Positions 50,026 through 59,642 of a stretch of DNA of 64,000 nt are shown here, piece after piece. The position numbers and the translations under genes are program-made. The DNA is from Spirochaetales bacterium (GTDB lineage: Bacteria > Spirochaetota > Spirochaetia > DSM-2461), in the NCBI GenBank assembly GCA_022360655.1, contig JAKSCK010000237.1, forward strand, positions 26,091 through 90,090, given 5' to 3'. Within the stretch, counting starts at the first letter, position 1. The number at the start of each line of letters is the position of its first letter. Under the pieces are notes generated by a model. That model saw only the letters and a program-made list of their open reading frames with translations. It ran no database searches and was not told where the DNA came from.

Positions 50026-50062
50026 ATCGACCCCGGCGCTCACCGCCGGGGTAAAAGAAAAA
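50026..50062 (+). terminator. Orphan terminator-like hairpin
   Basis: GATCGACCCCGGCG ctcac CGCCGGGGTaaaag; no plus-strand gene directly upstream. Confidence 0.45.
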
Positions 50063-50272
50063 AATCACACATCAGGAGCTGTCGTGAATCACATCAATCC
50101 TGTGAACATGAGTAATTTAAAGACGCAGCATGCATCCCCATTCAGAACGGTTTGAACAACATAAGCATCAAAAGAAGAGCAGAACAGTCACACGTTTTAT
50201 ACTGTTGCTAAGGTTTACCATCTTTAAATTCGATGCACACGCATTTACCCTATAAAAAGACTCCTGATGGAA

Positions 50273-52558
50273 TCAGTTTTCCTCAACCATCACATTCATT
50301 CCTTCATATGAAAGAAGATTATATTCGCGTTGCTTTTCTTTAGGAGAAATTCCATAGAATCGTTTAAATGCTTTATAAAACGTATTCATGTTTCTGTATC
50401 CACATTTCCGTGCAACATCATTGATTGATTCAGACGAAATCTTGATTAAAGAAAGTGCATGAGTAAGCCGCTTTTCCTCAATGAAGTTTCCAATTGAAAC
50501 GCCATAGTGTTCTTTAAATATGGTGGTGAGATACCCAGGAGTAAAACCAAGTTGATCTGACAACATGGCCACAGAAAGAGAATAATCATGGAAGTTCTCT
50601 TCAATAATATTCCTTAAAGACTCTAAGATTTTATAATTCTTTGTGTTATGGGCACTATGGGTATTCTGATAACTCTTCTCTACAATTGATAGAACTTTAC
50701 TCTTCAACTCAGATATGTTGTCAACAGTTTGCAAATACAAAAAATCATTTATTTCAAGTGCAAGATCATCACTGCTGACATTAATCATCGATAATATCTT
50801 TAGTAAAAGACTAATAATATACAATTTAAACTGCGCTTTATAAACCTGCGACCATTTCTTTTCTGTTTCCAACGAAGGAAACAAGTTCTCAAGTGATTTC
50901 AACAGCTTATTAAACTGTCCTTTCTTTATAAAAAGTAAAATTTCACTTTCTTTATTTAATGGCAGATTCAAGGTTATATCGCTATTACAAATCTCATTGA
51001 AATACGTGATTGTTGATACAGATTTTTGACTAAAATAATTTTTAACAAATAAGGCTTCGCTATAAGAATCCATGATTTGCGAATATGATGATTTAACATC
51101 TCCTATATAGATATTAAACGACTTGCTATCAAACTCATCATTCAGCACTTCATATGTGGAATTCATGCCTTTCTCAATCATTCCTAATTCCGAATTAGAA
51201 AGTGAGAGAATAACGGCAATACTTTGATTATTGGATTCGTAGGTAAGTATTTCTGAATCCATATATCTTTGCATTGATAATTTAAAAATCTCTAAAAATC
51301 GACTACTATTCTCATAATCTTTAATATCATTCGTTAGAATAACAACTCTATAGTTTGTATTGGTCCAATGGATTTCCGCTTCTTCCAGCTCTGATTGGAA
51401 ATCATGAGAAGAAGCAAAGCTTCCTGATAAAAGTTTATATGTAAAATTTGACTTTAAAAGCAGTCTTCTCTTCTCTGTTATTTTTTGCAGTTCCTTTCTG
51501 TCATTATATAAGTTATCTATATCGTCTAACAATGATTTAAACCCTTTATCAATTGACTTAGAGTTTTTACTGCTAATTCTCCTTACCAGCTCTTTGTAAG
51601 GCTTATTTGTAGTGGTATATAAAAAAGTAAAAATACTAAGAAAAATGATAGTAAATATTCCGGTAATAATTGAAATAGCCTTGGGAATATATGCAAGTTG
51701 CTCCTTTATTAATTGAGTCGGTATTGCTTTGACAAGCATCCAGTTACTATCAAGTGAAGAGTCAAAGAAAAAAAGAAAGTTCTTATTATCTTCTAATTTA
51801 TCAAACTGTTTCTCTTGAATATCTTGATAAAAATCACTTTTCGTAGAATCATCAATGTAATCTGAATTTGATTTCTCTACCAATAAATTGTTTTTATAAA
51901 ATATTGCAATAAAACCACACTTTGAAATATCCTGTTCTAGCTGATTCAACATTTCTTTGGAAGAAAACTCAACCATCAAAACACCTTTTTTGTTAATAGA
52001 ATCAGCAGGGAGCTTAAAGGTAAAGAGAACTGTCTTAATTCGATTCCCAAGAGAGTTTATTCGACTACCTACTAAAAAATTATTGCTACTTTTTTCTGAT
52101 TTTAAATAGTATCTCCAGCTCTCATAATCGAATGAGTTAATTTTGAAATGATCATCATACATATATTCTAGCTGTGTTGTTGTATCATTTCCAATATAAG
52201 CTTCAGACTTATAAAAAAGAGTTCCAACATTGACAATAAAAGGGTTTAGAGGAAGAAGAGTATTGTAATATTGACTGTATCCTTTCATGTCCATTACATT
52301 ACTATTCACATCGTTAATATCATATTCATAGAAAGTTTTTGTTGAGGACAAACAATTTACTTGAGCGCAAATCAAAAAAAGATTTTTTATAACTTTTGAA
52401 AATTTTTGTACTTGTGAATGAAATTCTTGGTTCTCAACCTGTGTAAAATACTTATGGATTTCACCATAACCAACACTAAAAAGAAAAGAACCAAAACAAA
52501 CAAAAACTATCAAGATCACAATATATGATATGAAAACTTTATCATACAGTCTTTTCAT
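50273..52558 (-). CDS. Membrane-bound AraC-family regulator with extracytoplasmic sensor
   Basis: N-terminal TM, ~270-aa extracytoplasmic region, second TM, C-terminal AraC HTH (MLSDQLGFTPGYLTTIFKEHYGVSIGNFIEEKRL...VARKCGYRNMNTFYKAFKRFYGISPKEKQ); start trimmed to MKRLYDKV. Confidence 0.88.
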   Translation of the reverse strand: MKRLYDKVFISYIVILIVFVCFGSFLFSVGYGEIHKYFTQVENQEFHSQVQKFSKVIKNLFLICAQVNCLSSTKTFYEYDINDVNSNVMDMKGYSQYYNTLLPLNPFIVNVGTLFYKSEAYIGNDTTTQLEYMYDDHFKINSFDYESWRYYLKSEKSSNNFLVGSRINSLGNRIKTVLFTFKLPADSINKKGVLMVEFSSKEMLNQLEQDISKCGFIAIFYKNNLLVEKSNSDYIDDSTKSDFYQDIQEKQFDKLEDNKNFLFFFDSSLDSNWMLVKAIPTQLIKEQLAYIPKAISIITGIFTIIFLSIFTFLYTTTNKPYKELVRRISSKNSKSIDKGFKSLLDDIDNLYNDRKELQKITEKRRLLLKSNFTYKLLSGSFASSHDFQSELEEAEIHWTNTNYRVVILTNDIKDYENSSRFLEIFKLSMQRYMDSEILTYESNNQSIAVILSLSNSELGMIEKGMNSTYEVLNDEFDSKSFNIYIGDVKSSYSQIMDSYSEALFVKNYFSQKSVSTITYFNEICNSDITLNLPLNKESEILLFIKKGQFNKLLKSLENLFPSLETEKKWSQVYKAQFKLYIISLLLKILSMINVSSDDLALEINDFLYLQTVDNISELKSKVLSIVEKSYQNTHSAHNTKNYKILESLRNIIEENFHDYSLSVAMLSDQLGFTPGYLTTIFKEHYGVSIGNFIEEKRLTHALSLIKISSESINDVARKCGYRNMNTFYKAFKRFYGISPKEKQREYNLLSYEGMNVMVEEN

Positions 52559-52584
52559 GCTTAAATTTACTATAGATTTCATGT

Positions 52585-52621
52585 AAAAACAAGGGATATT
52601 GTCTGATGTCAATATCCCTTG
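52585..52621 (-). terminator. Intrinsic terminator immediately upstream of the AraC sensor gene
   Basis: Minus strand CAAGGGATATTG acatcaga CAATATCCCTTG TTTTT; 12-bp perfect stem. Confidence 0.88.
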
Positions 52622-52820
52622 CCAACTTTATAAGCTCTATAATTAAACTTGTTTTTATTAAATATTTTGTTCGAGCAAAAAACCAGAGTACATCATCTTC
52701 TTATAAATATAGAGAAATAATGCAAGCTTTCTTTGCAACATATTCAACTTATCATTGTATCAAATACTCACACGCATTCCATGCTCAAACACTATCTCTA
52801 TAAATGTAAAATGGACCTAC

Positions 52821-54500
52821 TTATTTATACTGACGGTCATAACCCATTTGAATAACTTCAATTAGCTGATCCATTCCAAGATCTTTAACCTGCTCAAGAT
52901 AAGCATTCCAATCCTCATCACTATTGGGATCCATGTTGCCGGTCACAAAGTTTGCATAGGATTCAGCCTCCCAGAGTCGGAATGTTTCATGCAGATCATT
53001 GCGTAAGGCCAGTTCATCTTCTGTAAAGTTAATTGGAGGAATAGCATAGGGCTTTCCGTAGGGTTCATATGAATGAGCGGCATCAAAAAGAACTTGCTCT
53101 TGGTCAAAACCATCTGCAGCTCCAACGGCGTTACTGAGTCGGAAGAAATTCGACTCAACACCGGGAGTCCCACTTCCCCAGTATTTGTTCTGACTAACAC
53201 CATAAGAGAGAATAATTTTATACCAGGATTCATCACTCAGGAATGAATGAAAGTCACTTGAATCAATGCTCCAATCAACCTCAGGTTCACCTTTGCTTAT
53301 CATTTTTTGCAAGAGCTTTTCTTCGTTATATGTCCCATCGGGATTGTGTCCCAGAGCCATAAGAAAGTCTGCAAGTTTAAAGGCAACTTCTGGGTATTCA
53401 CAGTTCTCAGTAATGATGAAATTGCTAGGATTGGCAGGGGTGTAGTAAGCAATCGTCTGCTGAAGTCCGGTTGGTCCTTTGAGTGGAGCCAGATAAACAA
53501 AATCATTGTATCGTTCGTTTTTACTCGTCAAATCGCAAACTTGAGAAAGAGTCCCTGACGGAACAGCACCAATAAGATTTCCATCCGGATGCTCAATGAG
53601 ACTTTTCACCTGGGATGCAGAGACTGTGAATGCTTCTTTGAAGATCAAATCCTCTTTGTACAGCTTGTTTGCATACTTCAAACCTTCTCGAAAGCCTTCT
53701 TTTGTAATTGAGGTTTGAACAACATCGTCTTCAATGTATAGCTTTGTTTGGCTGATATGCCCATATGGAGAGAATGTGAAGGGGTTCATAAGATAGCCAT
53801 CAAGACGACTATTCCAGGCATGTTTTGCAATCTGTGTCAAAGGAATCTCATCATGAGGGTCCCCATTTCCATTCGCATCCTGTTCTTTAAAGGCCTTCAG
53901 TACCTGATAAAATTCTTCTGTTGTTGTGGGTAATTCAAGCCCTAAATTGTCTAACCATGTTTTGTTTATCAACATTCTCTGCGAATAATTGCAATGGAAA
54001 CATTCGTTGAATTGAGGAAGTCCATAAATCTTACCATCCATGGCACGAAGCTGAGAGGGAACAGTCGGGTCGTACTCAAAGAACTCTTTTATATTGACTC
54101 CTTGCTTCTCTATGTACTCATCAAGTGCAAGAAATGTTCCTCTTTCTCCATAGATTTTTGCGGCATCTGGAGTGACACCCCATCCCATGAAGATATCTGG
54201 CATATTGGCACCAGTAGCAAGTTTTAAGTTGACAATTTCCGGAGCATCTTTGGGGTTAGATTGTTCAAAAACAAGTTTTACGTTTAGATGGTCCTCAATA
54301 TACTTTGTAAACCAGTTCTCATTGAGATCTTCAACCCAGGATTCTGTTCCGGCAAAAACAGTAAAAGTGACTTTCTCGTCTACAAGGGGAAACTCACCGG
54401 GACCACTCACTGTGACATTCTTTCTTTCGTTTTCACCATTTGCAAAAAGTGATGTCATCACCACAAAGAAGCAAAGTCCAAGCGCAAGAATTCTCTTCAT
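52821..54500 (-). CDS. LplA/YtcQ-type ABC transporter substrate-binding protein
   Basis: Signal peptide ending MTSLFANGENERKN; length and pattern of the LplA-type SBP; upstream LplB/YtcP-like permeases. Confidence 0.87.
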   Translation of the reverse strand: MKRILALGLCFFVVMTSLFANGENERKNVTVSGPGEFPLVDEKVTFTVFAGTESWVEDLNENWFTKYIEDHLNVKLVFEQSNPKDAPEIVNLKLATGANMPDIFMGWGVTPDAAKIYGERGTFLALDEYIEKQGVNIKEFFEYDPTVPSQLRAMDGKIYGLPQFNECFHCNYSQRMLINKTWLDNLGLELPTTTEEFYQVLKAFKEQDANGNGDPHDEIPLTQIAKHAWNSRLDGYLMNPFTFSPYGHISQTKLYIEDDVVQTSITKEGFREGLKYANKLYKEDLIFKEAFTVSASQVKSLIEHPDGNLIGAVPSGTLSQVCDLTSKNERYNDFVYLAPLKGPTGLQQTIAYYTPANPSNFIITENCEYPEVAFKLADFLMALGHNPDGTYNEEKLLQKMISKGEPEVDWSIDSSDFHSFLSDESWYKIILSYGVSQNKYWGSGTPGVESNFFRLSNAVGAADGFDQEQVLFDAAHSYEPYGKPYAIPPINFTEDELALRNDLHETFRLWEAESYANFVTGNMDPNSDEDWNAYLEQVKDLGMDQLIEVIQMGYDRQYK

Positions 54501-54535
54501 AAAATTTCTCCTATTTGTATCTGCAAAATGCAGTT

Positions 54536-55453
54536 TTACCCTTTAATAGCTCCAACCATGACACCCTTAACAAAATGTTTTTGTACAAAGGGATAAATCA
54601 ACAACATGGGAATGGAAGCAACAATAATTAGTGAGTATTTCAGCAACTCAGCAAGCCCCTCTTGTGCAGCTAAGGCTTCCACATTCACATTGCTGGTCAT
54701 AGATGCATCAAACTGACTTTGCAAGAGGATTCCCCGAATAACAATTTGTAAAGGTCGAAGGGTAACATCTTGTATATAAATCATTGCATCAAAAAACATA
54801 TTCCAATGCCCCACACTATACAGCAGGGCATTTACTGCAATAATTGCATGGGAAAGTGGTAAGACAATCTTCATTAGAAAATAAATATCACCACATCCAT
54901 CCATCTGTGCAGCTTCAAAAAGTTCTTCCCCAATAGTATGTTTAAAAAAAGTACAAGTAATTATCATATTATAAACACTCATAGCATTCGGAAGCCAAAG
55001 AGCCCACCTTGTGTTGATTAAGTTCAACTGATTAACCAACAAATATGTAGGGATTAATCCACCATTAAAAATCATGGTAAAGATAAAAAGAAACATAAAG
55101 TATTTCTTTGATCTAAAACTTTTTTTAGAAAGAGGATAGGCTGCCAATATCGTGAGGGCAATGTTAATCAATGTTCCAAAAAATGTATTTACAATAGAAT
55201 TATAGTAACCTCTCCATATTTTTGAATCATTAAAAACTGCTTCGTAACCTCTTAGATTAAATTTAACGGGAAAAAGCCATACTTTTCCTGAGGAGACAGC
55301 TGTTGGCTCACTGAAGGAAGCACTGAGAATAAAAATAAGAGGATAGATAACTCCAACAAATGCCAAGAGCAAAAAAAGGAAGTTAAAAGTGTAGAAGAAC
55401 TTATCGCTGAGTGTAGATCTCATCTTCACGTTTTTCATGAATTTTCCTACCAA
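54536..55453 (-). CDS. ABC transporter permease (LplC/YtcP type)
   Basis: ILSASFSEPTAVSSGKVWLFPVKFNLRGYEAVF; EAA loop LFEAAQMDGCGDIYFLMKIVLPLSHAII; ends VKGVMVGAIKG. Confidence 0.92.
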   Translation of the reverse strand: MVGKFMKNVKMRSTLSDKFFYTFNFLFLLLAFVGVIYPLIFILSASFSEPTAVSSGKVWLFPVKFNLRGYEAVFNDSKIWRGYYNSIVNTFFGTLINIALTILAAYPLSKKSFRSKKYFMFLFIFTMIFNGGLIPTYLLVNQLNLINTRWALWLPNAMSVYNMIITCTFFKHTIGEELFEAAQMDGCGDIYFLMKIVLPLSHAIIAVNALLYSVGHWNMFFDAMIYIQDVTLRPLQIVIRGILLQSQFDASMTSNVNVEALAAQEGLAELLKYSLIIVASIPMLLIYPFVQKHFVKGVMVGAIKG

Positions 55454-56367
55454 ATTGAAGTCTTAAAGACTTTCTTTGAGGCCATATTGACAGAGACTAA
55501 AAGAGCAACATTGACAATTGAATTAAGAAAACCTATTGCCGCTGCATATGAAAATTTTGGTAATCCTGTTTTTAAACCAACACGATAGAGATAAGTTGAA
55601 ATAATCTCAGAAGAAATCATATTCAATGGGTTTTGCATCAAAAATATTTTTTCAAAACCAATTTGTAAAAGCTGGCCTACACTAAGAATAAGTAGCGTGA
55701 CCATTGTTGGAGTTATTCCAGGAATATCCACATGAAGGATTCTTTTAAACCTGTTGGCCCCATCTATTGTTGCCACTTCATGCAAAGTTGGATCTACTCC
55801 TGCTAGAGCAGCTAAATAAATAATTGTGCTGTATCCTGCATACTGCCATATACCAGAAACCGTGTAGATTGTAGAAAAATACTTGGGGATTCCCATCAGA
55901 ACTTTTGTTTCAAGGTTAAAAAGTTTTACAAAATGACCATAGGCACCAACGCTTGGGGATAAGAATTGGATGATAATACTAACCATAACAACTGTAGAAA
56001 TAAAATACGGAGCATAGATGGTGAACTGAACAAGTTTCTTCCATGGCTTATTCTTTGTTGCATTGAGAGCCAAGGCTAATAGAATAGGAATAGGAAACCC
56101 ACAAATAAGAGATTGAATACTGATGATGAGAGTATTTTTAATAACTCGCGCAAACATATACGAGTTTATGAATGCTTTAAAGTGTTTTAAGCCCACCCAA
56201 GGACTGTGTAGAATACCAAGATGTGCTTTAAAATCTTTAAAGGCAATCAACAAACCATACATGGGTTGATATTTAAATATTAGCACCCATAAAACGGGTA
56301 GAATGAGTAAGATTAGCAACTGTTTGTTGTTGCGAATGTCATACTGGAGACTTTTAACAAAACGCAT
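55447..56367 (-). CDS. ABC transporter permease (LplB type)
   Basis: FKYQPMYGLLIAFKDFKAHLGILHSPWVGLKHF; EAA loop LHEVATIDGANRFKRILHVDIPGITPTMV. Confidence 0.92.
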   Translation of the reverse strand: MRFVKSLQYDIRNNKQLLILLILPVLWVLIFKYQPMYGLLIAFKDFKAHLGILHSPWVGLKHFKAFINSYMFARVIKNTLIISIQSLICGFPIPILLALALNATKNKPWKKLVQFTIYAPYFISTVVMVSIIIQFLSPSVGAYGHFVKLFNLETKVLMGIPKYFSTIYTVSGIWQYAGYSTIIYLAALAGVDPTLHEVATIDGANRFKRILHVDIPGITPTMVTLLILSVGQLLQIGFEKIFLMQNPLNMISSEIISTYLYRVGLKTGLPKFSYAAAIGFLNSIVNVALLVSVNMASKKVFKTSIW

Positions 56368-57098
56368 AGAAACTCACTTGAAAAGGTTTCAATTATTTTG
56401 GAGTTACTTTTCACAGCCCGTCAAAATGAAATATTTTCGATTTGTGGATTTTTGTTCGTTTTCATGAGGAACTTTATTCAAAACCATACAAATTTTAAAA
56501 TGAACAAAATTTCCTTAATCTTTAGTCATGAAGTCTCTGAATCATCGCTTCGAACGTTCTTCAATGAAGTTCTAACTCAGATATTAGGGTATATATGAAT
56601 CATTCAAGTTTTAACACCGAGGCATAGAACTTTAACCTGGATTTAATTTAGTTCATTTCTTTCTATTAATTCTTTACAAGCGTTTAAACATCATCCGAAT
56701 CTACCGAAAGGCTCATTAGATTAATAAAAGTCCACCAAGAATATCGACTCGAATTTGCTACCGTTCAATGGAACGTTCTTCATCCATCATTCTCTCATCA
56801 ACATGCTCAGGAGTTTACATCTTTGATTCCCTAGCAATGGCTTAGAACGGCATCACCACAGGTCATAGAGAGCTCGATGATGGTGCTCATAGACGGTTAA
56901 CACGCACGGCTGGCTCTCGTTTCAATCTGAGAAATCATCATTCTTGGGTTCTATCCCTAAAATAGCTCAGAGAAGAAGGATCAATGATTACGCTGGATTC
57001 TATCCACTCAAGAACTTGGCACCAATGCAAAAAGGAAGGGAGCATATCAAGACTCTTTGACCGTGTCAAAATATGACCGGTCCATTGAGTTCAAGGAC

Positions 57099-59285
57099 TC
57101 AATTCGAAAATGTTTCCCGGAACTGAGAGGGTGTTTGTTTGTACGCCTCTTTGAATAAGCGGAAAAAACTTTGCTGATTGGCAAATCCCACCCGGAAAAT
57201 GATGTCATTCACAGATAAGGATGTGGATTTCAGCAGACCTTCCGCTTTCTTTAGGCGAAAATCATTGATATAGCGATGTAAAGGAATTCGGGTTTCCCGT
57301 TTAAACACCCGTAGCATATATGTGGTATTCATGTTCATGGCATCCGCAATCATTTCACTTCCGAGACCCGGATTTTCATAATGATTCATGATGTAAGCAA
57401 TGATGGAAGCAATGGTGTCATGCTCTGTAACTTCGGAATCTTGACCAAGAGCAGCTTGCATTCGAGTGAAGAGATTCACCATGTACTGAGCATCTTCTCT
57501 ATGGGTTTGGCAGGCCCACAAGGACTCCAGGATTCCTTCTAAATCAAATTCTCTTGGTACTCCCACCTTTGCTTGGATTCGCTCAATCAAACCCTCATAA
57601 ACGGCTGTGATCAGCCGGACAAGTGCTCGTTGGTAGAATGCCAAACTGAAATTCAAAAGATCATCCATAAAGCCATTCACACAGGGGTCAATGCTCTCCA
57701 CTTCCTCTTTCAGAATGGCTGAAAGCAAGGCGCGTTCCTGATTCTTAGGATAGATTCCATGGGATTCATGGCGATGTTGAAGATGAGAAAGACTCAAAAT
57801 GGGTTGGAATCGAAATTTTCGCAGGTAGGGGTGAAAGGATTGAATCTGCCGAATCCCATGGCCTAAGTCTTCCAGTCTTACCCCTTCTTTATTGTAGGCC
57901 AGCACCACATCTCCATCCCAAAAAGCTTGGAGTTCCTGTTGAAACGGATGGAGGAGAGCATCCAATTCCTGAGAGTTTCTTTTTTGGAACACAATCAGCT
58001 GGGCATCTTGGGCAAAAGAAAACTGAACAAATCCCCCATCACCTAAAATTCGAGAAAAGGCATTTTGAACAAATTCTGCAATCAGGGGATGAACCCAATT
58101 CTGGACACTCAATACCATTGTATAAAACGGTTCAGAGGCCAAAAGTTGAGGGTGGCATTGACCCAAGATCCTGCCAACATCATCGGAAGAATAGTCGGCA
58201 TAGAAATCTAAGAGGGACATAAAGCGGGAATGAAGAAGAGCATTTCTATCCCGCTCAGTTCGTAGCTCTGCCTGCTCTGCTGATTCAATGAGGGCATGAA
58301 TGGGCTTTCTCATGCTCAGAAGAGAAAACATCGCAATGAGCATTGCAATAAAAAGAACCAGCAAGGAAATGATCAGAATGATGTGTTTTGCATCCCGCGT
58401 TTTGGCTAATAACGCTGGAAGTTCAAGAACCTTGAGAAAGTACCAATCGGTGAGTAGGGGGGACTGGTAGCCCACAACCATCACCTCATCCTCCCCTTGA
58501 TGGATTTTTTGATGAAATTCACTCCCATGGTTCTTCAGAAACTGAGGAAAATTGTGAGTGACCAAGGGGAGGTTCTGGGAGGTTCCAAACATCAATTCAC
58601 CCTGGGATGTCACCACATACAAGGGATGCTCAGGAGTTTGATCCAAAGATGCAATAGCCTCTTTCATCCGGTCTACGGAGACATTGATCACAATGAGGCT
58701 GGCCGTTTCATAGCGTTGTTGATGACTGAAACTCACCACAAAGGAATACACATCGGATTCCAAAACATCATCCGTGAGCATGTCTATTTCATGGATGACT
58801 CTTCGATGAGGGAAATATTTGTTCACACGATTGTGGTTCAAACTTTCATAAAGAAATTCTTTATCAAAAAAATCATCCAAGTCCCACAGAGAAGACACTT
58901 TCAAGTTTTTCCCAGAGTAGTACACCATCTGTGTTTTCCGATTCAGCACATAGATGGAATGCACTTCCTTTCCAATGCCCTGAAAACTTTGTAGCGTTCT
59001 CATGGCAAAGTCACTTTCCATCTGAGACACGTTGGAAAAATACAACAGCTTTTGAATATTGAGATTTGTATGCAATTGAATGGCCAACTCTCGTGCCTCT
59101 TCTATCACCAATTCGCTGGCATAAGAGGATCTTTTCAAATTGGTCATCTCTGATTCCAGAGCCTGATCAATCAGATACTTCTCACCAAAATAAAGCATAA
59201 GCCCAGAATTCACTGTGAGGGTCACAAGAATGGTGGCCACAGTGATGATGAGGATTTTAAGAAAAATGGATTCTTTTTTTATCAT
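57099..59285 (-). CDS. Membrane-bound AraC-family regulator with extracytoplasmic sensor (paralogous type)
   Basis: Two TM segments flanking a sensor region; C-terminal AraC HTH (MIADAMNMNTTYMLRVFKRETRIPLHRYINDFRL...IIFRVGFANQQSFFRLFKEAYKQTPSQFRE). Confidence 0.88.
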   Translation of the reverse strand: MIKKESIFLKILIITVATILVTLTVNSGLMLYFGEKYLIDQALESEMTNLKRSSYASELVIEEARELAIQLHTNLNIQKLLYFSNVSQMESDFAMRTLQSFQGIGKEVHSIYVLNRKTQMVYYSGKNLKVSSLWDLDDFFDKEFLYESLNHNRVNKYFPHRRVIHEIDMLTDDVLESDVYSFVVSFSHQQRYETASLIVINVSVDRMKEAIASLDQTPEHPLYVVTSQGELMFGTSQNLPLVTHNFPQFLKNHGSEFHQKIHQGEDEVMVVGYQSPLLTDWYFLKVLELPALLAKTRDAKHIILIISLLVLFIAMLIAMFSLLSMRKPIHALIESAEQAELRTERDRNALLHSRFMSLLDFYADYSSDDVGRILGQCHPQLLASEPFYTMVLSVQNWVHPLIAEFVQNAFSRILGDGGFVQFSFAQDAQLIVFQKRNSQELDALLHPFQQELQAFWDGDVVLAYNKEGVRLEDLGHGIRQIQSFHPYLRKFRFQPILSLSHLQHRHESHGIYPKNQERALLSAILKEEVESIDPCVNGFMDDLLNFSLAFYQRALVRLITAVYEGLIERIQAKVGVPREFDLEGILESLWACQTHREDAQYMVNLFTRMQAALGQDSEVTEHDTIASIIAYIMNHYENPGLGSEMIADAMNMNTTYMLRVFKRETRIPLHRYINDFRLKKAEGLLKSTSLSVNDIIFRVGFANQQSFFRLFKEAYKQTPSQFRETFSN

Positions 59286-59496
59286 AGGAATGCCTTCAGC
59301 CTCATGAAAATCATGTTGGACCGAATCAGAATATCATCTGTTTTTTCAAATCTATCGTATTCATGGACAAACTTAGAACTCACTTTACCTGGGTTTTCTG
59401 AATTCGCAAGCCCAACAAATCATTGCATAATTTAGAAATAATAGATATAAAAAATTTCATACCATCATTCATCATCCAGGTCATTGCTCTCACCCA

Positions 59497-59642
59497 CAAC
59501 TCTTAAATTTGAACACCAACTCATAATTCAATAGTTTTTTTGCTTCCCAAGGGGAACCTATGCAATTGGGATGCCCAATCCGCAATTGTGAGTTGAAGTC
59601 CATTTGTCACCTCTCAGATACTGCCACTGAGAGGAATCACCA
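59497..59642 (+). promoter_or_regulatory. Structured leader / operator region upstream of an LplB-type permease
   Basis: CAACTCTTAAATT and CAACTCATAATT direct repeats 20 bp apart, inverted AATTGTGAGTTG, two enclosed hairpins, and CCTCTCA...TGAGAGG covering the SD. Confidence 0.55.
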
